Source: Uloborus plumipes (Eukaryota; Arthropoda; Arachnida; Araneae; Uloboridae). Taken from it: 64,000 bases of DNA. Both the position numbers and the translations under genes were made by a program. The stretch spans positions 62,001 through 126,000 of the forward strand of contig JAXGGA010002201.1 in the NCBI GenBank assembly GCA_038373865.1. The letters run 5' to 3'. Below the pieces are notes generated by a model. That model was not told the origin of the DNA. It made no database searches and saw nothing but the letters and a program-made list of their open reading frames with translations. This document shows positions 56,820 to 64,000 of this stretch, piece by piece (the first letter of the stretch is position 1; each line of letters begins with the position of its first letter).

Positions 56820-58200
56820 GGCATAGCATATCATCACGTTTTCTACATTGAATGCAACTTAAATGAAGTAGAAACTCAATTCTGAACCGAGCTCTGCCTT
56901 AAAATTTACGAGTTGTACCGTACTAATGTGCGGTCTCTCGCTGGTGTTCCAATTTCACATTCGCTACCAGTTTTTTTTTTTACTCTATTTGCTTTTATAA
57001 GAGGATTTCTGCTTTCAGCTCGGTTACTTTCCTATTCCATGCTGACGAGTGCTAAAAAACATGAAACTGCAGTCTATGGATGGAATAACAGAGTTGGCGG
57101 TGTATTGCAACATAAAACAATTTTGTAATTTATCAGTTCCAATATTGAACACTTATAGTTCAGAATATTATTGAAAATTTTTCAATATTAATATTGAACA
57201 ATATTGATTCTGAGCAGTATTGAAACTGGTAATGGAGAATCCACGATAAATTCTTTGAATAGAGGATATCATTATCCCCTTTCACATAGCTTAAAATTGA
57301 ACATGTTGTATTCAGATATATTGCAAATTGTATGTGCTTATATCTTGACAAGTACTAACTGGACTTTTTTGGTTTCAGGTTTAAATAGGGATTTGACTAT
57401 GTCATAAATATCAATGCCAAGCTATGAGCTGCATAGCAGAAAGTACTAATTGTTATTAGAGAGGTATGTTTACATTAAACACTTTAAAATATTTTTTTTT
57501 TCTTTTATCTTGTAGATACTAAATCTTATTTATCTGGTCACTATTCGGATATTTTTTTTTATAAAAATAAAAAATAAATGCATGAAAATACATTCCAGTT
57601 TCAATTTTTTCATCAACAGATCTTTTAACTTTTTTTTCTGAAGAAAATTTTCTTCATACTTGAAGAACAGTACTAGAACCGTTACAACCTTAGTACTTGC
57701 TTTGATATTTGTTTATTCCAACTTTTTTCTTCATTGTCATTGAGCTTATAGTTATTTAGTTACTGTCATGACGAATTTTCCTGCAACAAAATCAAAACAA
57801 AAATTTTTAGACATCATTAAAAAAATAGAAAATGTTCTAAGAACCGTGTAGAAAAGAATGCAATATGTGCCTTTGCAGAAGAAATTCCACGCCTAAATTT
57901 GTAGGCTTGTTAGAATCTATAACAAAAGCAATTGCAGTACACGTTTTAAGCTCCGATGAACTGATTAGTCTTATAGATTCTGTGGCGCGCTAGATTTCAG
58001 TTCTTACCGCGTTCGTGAAGCAAACGCTTATAACTAGAGGCCGTTCGAACAAATTAACTCAAAGTAAACTTTTACTGCCAATGTTTCCCAAATCTGTAAA
58101 AGAAATACTTGCATCAAGAAGTATCAGAAATAATCGAAAACCCAATTTATTTACGCCTTTATTTTGCTGAGTTTAATACTTAACTAAAACTAATAGCTAA

Positions 58201-58212
58201 AGCGCCATCTGT
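58201..58212 (-). promoter_or_regulatory. CTCF-like core motif
   Basis: The minus strand reads ACAGATGGCGCT, which fits the CTCF core NNAGRKGGCRSY. A single match in gene-free DNA is weak evidence. Confidence 0.2.
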
Positions 58213-58856
58213 TCGCTGTTTCTTTAAGACTTTTTGATGATTAGTAAAAAAATTGAAAATATATTTCTATTTCTTCCCTCGAAAGCTAGGTTAATAAAAT
58301 TTAATATTGAGCACTAAATAACGTGATTAACCATTATGTATAATTTTATTTATTTTACTACATTAAAACTATCAAAGCTGATTTCAACAGAGTGTAAATG
58401 GAGTAGTAAATAAGCCCCATAACTGTATTAACGTTGCAATTTTCATTAGTTACAACAGATTTTGCTTCTTGGAGCAGACCCAATGACATTAACACAACGG
58501 AACTTTTCGTATGATTAAAGCAGCGGCAGCATAATTTTGTTTGGGCGTTACTTAATTTGATTAAAGGCATATATAAATATGTTATTTCTACTTTTTCTAT
58601 TTGCAGAGTCATTTACTTTTGATGGTGTATTACTGGTTTCACATTAAAGAAATTCAGCCGTTGATGTTATTTAGTTAATGCTCATGTAGTCATTTACTTT
58701 CTAAGATTTTTTTGTGAGTTATTAATACCAGTTATTATAGCTGGAATGAAAAGGTCTGAAACAATGTTTGATGAGACAATTTTGTGATAAGTTTTTTTTT
58801 TGATAAACCGGTATTTCAGCTGTTATAGAAGATTTGTAGTAAAAAAGTGAACATCA

Positions 58857-59401
58857 TTTCACCTTGATTTATATTTTCGAATGACAATCCTTTGTTTAGT
58901 GGCGAAATATCTCTGAAATCTAACGCATGGACTCACAATTTGGTTGTGTGGGGGAAATCGCGACATGCATTTCCTATGGTGTCGCGACATTGTTCCTACT
59001 ACTAAAATATTTACTTATATATAGTTTTAAAACTATTACCGAAAGGAAGTAGTTGAATAATTTTTGTGTTCCTTTGTAACAAAATGTTAATTACGCTTGA
59101 TGTAATGTTTCTGTTGAACCAGAAATTTTATTTCACTGCGATAAAGACAAGGTTGTCGAGTTCAACGAATGTCCCGATGATCCTTTCAATGGCATTCATT
59201 TCAGTGTGTCCGATACTTGTTTTATTCAAGGCGCTTTTTTATTTTTTTTTTTGAAGTAAGACCTTCGAAGGACGCCCATCCCTAAGTGAGTATGTCACTG
59301 ACCATATTTAAACGAAAATAAGTTCAACTTGTGAACTTGCAGTAATTATTTCTGCTTTAATGCGTCCAACATTTCAGAAGTTTCATTGTTAAAAACGTGT
59401 C
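58857..59401. repeat. 545-bp direct repeat, copy 1
   Basis: It aligns over its whole length with 63394-63943 in the same orientation, at about 95 percent identity by eye with a few indels. Shared landmarks are TTTCACCTTGATTTATATTT, CTAACGCATGGACTCACAAT, GGTGTCGCGACATTGTTCC and ACGCCCATCCCTAAGTGAG. The copies are 4.54 kb apart. The boundaries do not show TG...CA ends or a target duplication, so an LTR pair is not demonstrated. Confidence 0.85.
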
Positions 59402-59427
59402 GTATTATTTTTTAAGGAAAATATGAA

Positions 59428-59428
<1 letters not shown>

Positions 59429-59460
<32 letters not shown>

Positions 59461-59462
59461 TA
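59429..59462. repeat. AAT microsatellite
   Basis: About eleven AAT units in a row. Confidence 0.97.
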
Positions 59463-59879
59463 ATGTAAAAAGTAATGAAGTTGAATTAATAAATGAACGA
59501 CAGAATAAAATATACTTTGCGAGTAAATAAATAAACTACTTTTCTGGGAGATAGTTATATTATACAAGTGGCAGTTACTCTGAATTTATTTATTTACTTC
59601 GTTTTTACTTATTTCCTTTGAAAAATAAAAAAGAATATTTTTCAAACTTCATTTTATTTGTATTAATGTGTGATTTTTTAAATAGCGCACTGTAAACTGA
59701 AATAAAAAGATGCCCCTCACACACATTTTCTAGCAAACAAGTTTTAGCTCCAAAGAAAACTAGCCATTTAATGCACTAATTTCTGATTTGATATTTACGT
59801 GTGGAACAAAACATAGCCTTAAACTTTTAAGACCATAAGTTCTTTTTTCTTTCTTTCTTTTTTTTGTTCTCAGGAACAG

Positions 59880-60245
59880 CTTCGAAAAGTGCGGGACGTA
59901 AAAAATGTATGCGCACAGTTATCCAACGCAAGGCGACTTGAGCCTCCTTAATCACACACCTGCGATCGAAAACGAAAGAACTTCTTTTATTCATCGTAAT
60001 CGCCCTGACTTTGCTTTGGACTTTGATCTCCGCCTGGCGGGGGAGAAAGTTCGAGAAAGAAGTAATAATAGAAAAAGCTATTGTCTCCGAGCCATTATGC
60101 AAATCTTACGGCGCTGTTCTTCTGACCCCTGCGCGATGTGTTCTTTGTCTTTTTTCGTTCTTTTCGTTGGTCATTCCGTTCGTCTGTGGAAACCGGTTCG
60201 CCACTCGCCATCTCCGGTTTTCATTGCAAGCAACTAGACGCAATT
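59880..60245. other. CpG-richer island, unassigned
   Basis: CpG sites are frequent (GTGCGGGACG, ACGGCGCTG, CTGCGCGATG, ACCGGTTCGCCACTCGCC) in otherwise A+T-rich DNA. An octamer ATGCAAAT is present at 60097-60104. Frames of 110, 91, 79 and 76 codons overlap on both strands and none shows a domain. It could be a regulatory element or an unrecognised exon. It ends about 60 bp before the Tigger-like element. Confidence 0.3.
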
Positions 60246-60306
60246 TTTGAATTTGAAATGAAAATTTGGATTCAGCTAATGAATTTCGCCCCATTAGTTG
60301 AAACTA

Positions 60307-61179
60307 CAGTCGAACCTCCATATATCGAACTTCCATATATCGAAATTTTCCATATATCGAACTTCTAGCAAATTCACATGTTCATTACATAGAAAAACTG
60401 TTTCTATATATCGAAAAAATCTCCATGTATCGAATTTTTTTGGAAGCGTAATTGGAGATTTTATTCCGCTTTTAGACATTTTACCTCACGAAAGATGAAA
60501 GTCAGGAGAAAAGGGAAGGTCAGAAAAGGTCACTGCAAACCCCACTGTCAGCTGTAGATAAAGTGTGGACCCCTGGAGTGGACAAACACGTTGTTTATCC
60601 ATTCTGGAATTCCCGGATTATCCCCTCCCCCGTCGTTTTCGAATTTTGGATGCAACCTGTTCTGTAGCAAAACCAGTTTCTATCTACCCCTTTTGTTTAA
60701 TGGTGATTCCTCTCTCTCCATGATTAGTTTCAGCGAAAATTGTTTTAACTAGTGCTGTGCCAATTCAATTTGATTTTGTTTTCCCTCTCGATTTACAATG
60801 TCAAAAAGAAAATGCCTTAGTGTTGCAGATAAAGTGGATTTGTTAAAGGACGTAGATAGTGGTATGAAAAAGAAAGACATTTCTTCAAAATTTGGTATTC
60901 CTGCAAGCACACTATCAACTATCATAAAAAACCGAGATGCTGTGAAGTTTGTATAATATTCATTAAATTTTTCATATTAGTTCATTTTTAATTCTTAATT
61001 TTCATCAAATATGATTAGCGTATATATTAGTAATGGAGTTTCATGTGTGAAATTTTGCTTTAATTTCAATGTTTCCGGAGTAATTTTCAAAAAACTGAGG
61101 TCCTTTCTATATATCGAAATTTCTATATATCGAATTTTTTTCCGACAATTTGCTACTTCGATATTTGGAGGTTCGACTG
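60307..61179 (+). mobile_element. Tigger/pogo-like element with truncated transposase
   Basis: The left end CAGTCGAACCTCCATATATC and right end (reverse strand CAGTCGAACCTCCAAATATC) match at all but one of 20 positions, flanked by TA at 60305-60306 and 61180-61181. TATATCGAA repeats several times next to each end (60318-60430 and 61105-61135), like subterminal binding sites. The 873-bp element retains only the start of a transposase (60798-60956) and is an internally deleted, non-autonomous copy. Confidence 0.9.
60798..60956 (+). pseudogene. Pogo/CENP-B-type helix-turn-helix, transposase N-terminus
   Basis: This frame of 52 residues starts at ATG 60798 with MSKRKCLSVADKVDLL and continues GMKKKDISSKFGIPASTLST, ending at TAA 60954-60956. 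The pattern basic start, hydrophobic helix, K-DI--KFGI--STLSTI--N is the N-terminal CENP-B/psq-type helix-turn-helix of Tigger and pogo transposases, which binds the element's ends. Those proteins are usually about 450-600 residues long, so the second DNA-binding domain and the DDE catalytic domain are missing. Its place inside matching TIRs supports the assignment. If translated, the stub could in principle still bind the TATATCGAA arrays. Confidence 0.85.
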
Positions 61180-61396
61180 TAGGTTTTTGGCTTTTGATGT
61201 TGTGAATTTTTGTAATTGCTATGAAATGAGTTTTTCCTCAAAATCTTGAACATGGCTTACTGATGTATTATTGAGGCATTAAAATGTATTTAGTTGTGAT
61301 TCTGTGATAAATTAAAATTTTACAAGACCACAAATGACCACGAAATCGCAAGCTGCATTGGTAGAAAGACTTATTAATTTGTTTTAAGATCACTCC

Positions 61397-61575
61397 CAGG
61401 GACGTCATTTCAAGTTTTTCCAGGCGGGGGGGGGGGGAACAAAGGGTCCAAGCACAATGTAATTTCACCGGAAAACATCAAAAACCACGCCCATTTATAT
61501 GTAAATACATTGATTTCTCAAAGCCAGGGGGGGTAGCAACTGACCCTCCACCTGCCCCCCTAAATAACGAGCCTG
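61397..61575 (+). mobile_element. G-run hAT-like MITE, copy 2
   Basis: Ends CAGGGACGTCATTTCAAG and AAATAACGAGCCTG are flanked by an exact 8-bp duplication ATCACTCC (61389-61396, 61576-61583). That marks it as hAT-type. At 179 bp it is too small to code. A run of about 14 G at 61425-61438 is followed by GGG at 61444-61446, and a second G-run lies at 61527-61533. Copy 1 is at 15839-16012 in the opposite orientation. Confidence 0.85.
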
Positions 61576-61965
61576 ATCACTCCACGGTTTTCATTGTTTA
61601 ATATAGGTACAGGAAATTTCGCAACCAAATTTCGTAATTTTTGTATTTTTTCCCTGCGAAGATATAAATATTAGTTTGAAGTAATTAAAAGCTTTGTTTT
61701 TGGTATTTTCAGTCAAAAAAAAAAAAAAAAATAAATAAATAAATAAATAAAAGCCTGAAAAAGGTGACCTTGAAATTAGATACCGTCGCATGACGCTTTA
61801 AACTTCAACTTATCTTAAAAATCCTAACGCTAAGTGTATAGTTCAAAAAAAAAAAAAAAAACAACAACAAAAGGAAGAACCAAGTTTCGTTTGACTCTCC
61901 TGAATCGTTTTAAGAAATGACATTGCTAGTAGATGATGGAAAAACTAATTACCGATGATACATCT

Positions 61966-62346
61966 TAAGCTTTTGATCAGCTGTCGTCAGTCGCCACATC
62001 GGGTGACCGTTTAGTTGAAAATGACTACTAAAAAATTAAGTATCCGTCGCCAAAATTGGTGACAATATGTTTTTTATTTGTTAAAAATCATAAACATTCG
62101 TAAAATATTTTCGTTTTTCGTATGCTTGTAACTTTAAATGAAAAAAATATATTCATTAAACTTTTTTTTGTGGTTTTTGTAGAGTATCATAATCCCTTAT
62201 CTTACTAACAGAGAATTGGTTATTTACTTTTTTGAGCTGCTTATATACTTTTTATTTAAAATGGCTATCAAAAAATAACAGTGGTTAAAATTTTTTGTGA
62301 CTCTGGTAGTTTGTAGCTAATTCAGTATTCCTAGCCTAGAGCTTTT
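61966..62346 (-). mobile_element. TAAAGCTC-family element, copy 3
   Basis: In inverse orientation it shares with copies 1 and 2 the blocks CTCTAGGCTAGGAATACTGAA, AAGTAAATAACCAATTCTCTG, GATACTCTACAAAA and TTGGCGACGGATACTTAATTTTT. The flanks GATACATC and GCTGCATT agree at 5 of 8 positions and may be the remains of a target duplication. It is non-coding. Confidence 0.6.
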
Positions 62347-63393
62347 GCTGCATTCCACAGTTGGACCCTCAAAATCTCTCAATTCTCACACGAATAACAG
62401 TTTGCTGCTAAGACGTAAATAGTCGGGGCAACTGTCTTTTAGGCCTTTAAAAGGCATATTTATTGAGAACATTCGGCTGTATTATTCCGTTGAATATGAG
62501 AAAAAGGAGTATTTCGGCAGTGAAATATCTGTATAACTAATAAAGGACAAGACTGCGCTTAAAATTGTTTCTCGAAATGCTGTTGCTGTAATAATATGCA
62601 AAATACGTGCAGCTTGTATGAATGATTTTAGTGAGTGACATAATTATTTGTGCGTTTAAATTCTCTTGATGTCTTATCCCCTCCCCTCCTCCCTTTAAAG
62701 GTATTGGATGAATTCAATTTCTCCTAGTCTCTTAAAGATGAGCATCTGCGTCGGAGGACTGTCCGAATACTCTGTAGTAATATAATTTGAGTTTATTCGA
62801 TTTCGGACGAAATCTGATCAATACTTAGCTGTTATTATTCATTTAATGATGAAATTTCTCGTTAAATAATAATGCCAGTCATATAATTAAAGCCGGAATA
62901 ATTTACTTAACTTTTAATTGTCTTGGTGCAAGTATTTAATGTCTAATGTAGTCGGAAATAAGTTCGTGTATGAATTATTTGGACTTTCACATCCTTTGAA
63001 TCTTATTTTTAATCTGTGGTTTCAAATTTAAGAATACCGTATCTCGTAATTCATGTAACTGAAACCAATGCAGCTAGTTCTAATTTAAGTTTGTATTTAG
63101 TCTATTATAAAAAAGGAAGAAAATACTTTTTGTTTGTATCATTTGACGCAGTTATGAAGTTAAATCTTCTATTATTTGCACTGTTTGCATAACAATTTTG
63201 GTTTCTGGTCCGAATAAGTGCGAGTTATCTTGTAAATCACGTTTATGCTTCATGTGGTTTAAACCCATGCCGTTAGTCCTAGCTTTGGTGGTATTATCTG
63301 GTTGCACGCGATAATTAGGCTCAGCATCTGGCCATTATTCAGGCTGCAAAGGGCTGTTAGTACTATTAGTAGGAAAAGTCAAATCGCTTCGGC
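62347..63393. other. Gene-free A+T-rich stretch
   Basis: No gene, RNA or element is recognised. Composition is mixed at 63240-63390, without an open frame of note. Confidence 0.5.
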
Positions 63394-63943
63394 TTTCACC
63401 TTGATTTATATTTTCGAATGACGATCCTTTGTTTAGTGGCGAAATATCTCTGAAATCTAACGCATGGACTCACAATTTCGTTGTGTGGGGGGAATCGCGA
63501 TGCATTTCCTATGGTGTCGCGACATTGTTCCTACTACTGAAACATTTACTTATATATAGTTTTAAAACTATTACCGAAAGGAAGTAGTTGAATTGAATCA
63601 TTTTTGTTTTCCTTTGTAACAAAATGTTTATTACGCTTGATGTAACGTTTTTGTTGAACCAGAAATTTTATTTCACTGGCGATAAAGACAATGCCAAGGT
63701 TGTCGAGTTCAACGAATGTCCCGATGATCCTTTCAATGGAATTCATTTCGATGTTTCCGATACTTGTTTTATTCAAGGCGCTTTTTCATTTTTTTGAAGT
63801 AAGACCTTCGAACGAACGCCCATCCCTAAGTGAGTGTGTGACTGACCATATTTAACGAAACCAAGTTCAACTTGTGAACTTGCAGTAATTATTTCTGGTT
63901 TAATGCGTCCAACATTTCACAAGTTTCACTGTTAAAACGTGTC
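63394..63943. repeat. 545-bp direct repeat, copy 2
   Basis: Same-orientation partner of 58857-59401. A 76-codon minus-strand frame (63546-63776) is open here. In copy 1 the corresponding frame gives a similar peptide (ERIIGTFVELDNL) but closes soon after. The peptide resembles no family I recognise. The repeat ends 57 bp before the window edge. Confidence 0.85.
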
Positions 63944-64000
63944 TAATTTATTTGCATGGTTATTGCAAAATGTTGTCGAGCCTCTGAAAACTACACGGCT

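Larger units (their letters stand above)
55488..60304. other. Gene-free stretch with tandem and direct repeats
   Basis: No exon is recognised. Listed separately are the tandem array at 56232-56819, a CTCF-like motif at 58201-58212, the direct repeat copy at 58857-59401, an AAT microsatellite at 59429-59462 and a CpG-richer island at 59880-60245. Around 57150-57220 ATTGAA/TTCAAT motifs form small palindromes. Confidence 0.45.

Noticed and set aside
58857..63943. Complete LTR retrotransposon
   Set aside because: No TG...CA ends, primer-binding site, polypurine tract or gag/pol frames are visible between the direct repeats.

Overview
This is a 64 kb, strongly A+T-rich piece of an animal nuclear genome. 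Long homopolymers (A/T runs of 15-28, C/G runs of 10-16), many microsatellites and a dense layer of small DNA transposons point to an arthropod. The mix of Tc1, pogo/Tigger and hAT-type non-autonomous elements, including the family with GACTCC-rich ends, fits a chelicerate such as a spider best, but the organism cannot be fixed from the sequence. Nothing bacterial, viral or organellar was recognised. I found no convincing exon of a host protein-coding gene. The reading frames are almost all short, overlap on both strands and match no family I recognise, so the window looks like intergenic or deep intronic DNA.

What can be read is a transposon landscape. The only near-complete transposase gene is a Tc1-type element at 38714-40138 on the minus strand. 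It is complete apart from one in-frame TGA, has about 46 bp of perfect terminal inverted repeat and a TA duplication, and sits inside an older 1.6 kb hAT-type element (37909-40910, 8-bp duplication CTATTAAG). A second nest lies at 44082-44993, where a hAT-type element with GACTCC-rich ends (44105-44830, duplication GTTAAAAC) interrupts a Tigger-like remnant. A second Tigger-like element at 60307-61179 keeps only a 52-residue helix-turn-helix reading frame. A badly decayed Tc1 transposase lies at about 8770-9232.

Other non-autonomous elements with visible ends and target duplications are at 4534-4992, 9357-9532, 15839-16012, 20826-21975, 24482-25119, 29503-30327, 36506-37339, 51559-52083, 52120-52420, 53782-55485 and 61397-61575. 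Three families flanked by TA (20826-21975, 53782-55485, and 36506-37339 with its second copy at about 15210-16293) start with GGG and carry repeated motifs of the form GGTAAGTG or GGCAAAGTG, inside as well as at the ends. They are the best candidate here for an undescribed group of elements.

Further structure includes a perfect 134-bp direct repeat with a strong hairpin (48309-48723), a 3 x about 195-bp tandem array (56232-56819), a 363-bp tandem duplication (32406-33130), a 545-bp direct repeat pair (58857 and 63394) and a diverged duplication (1560 and 3920). CpG-richer islands at about 31700-32040, 59880-60245 and 13960-14420 are the most likely places for regulatory or unannotated host sequence. 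No transcription unit can be assigned with confidence.
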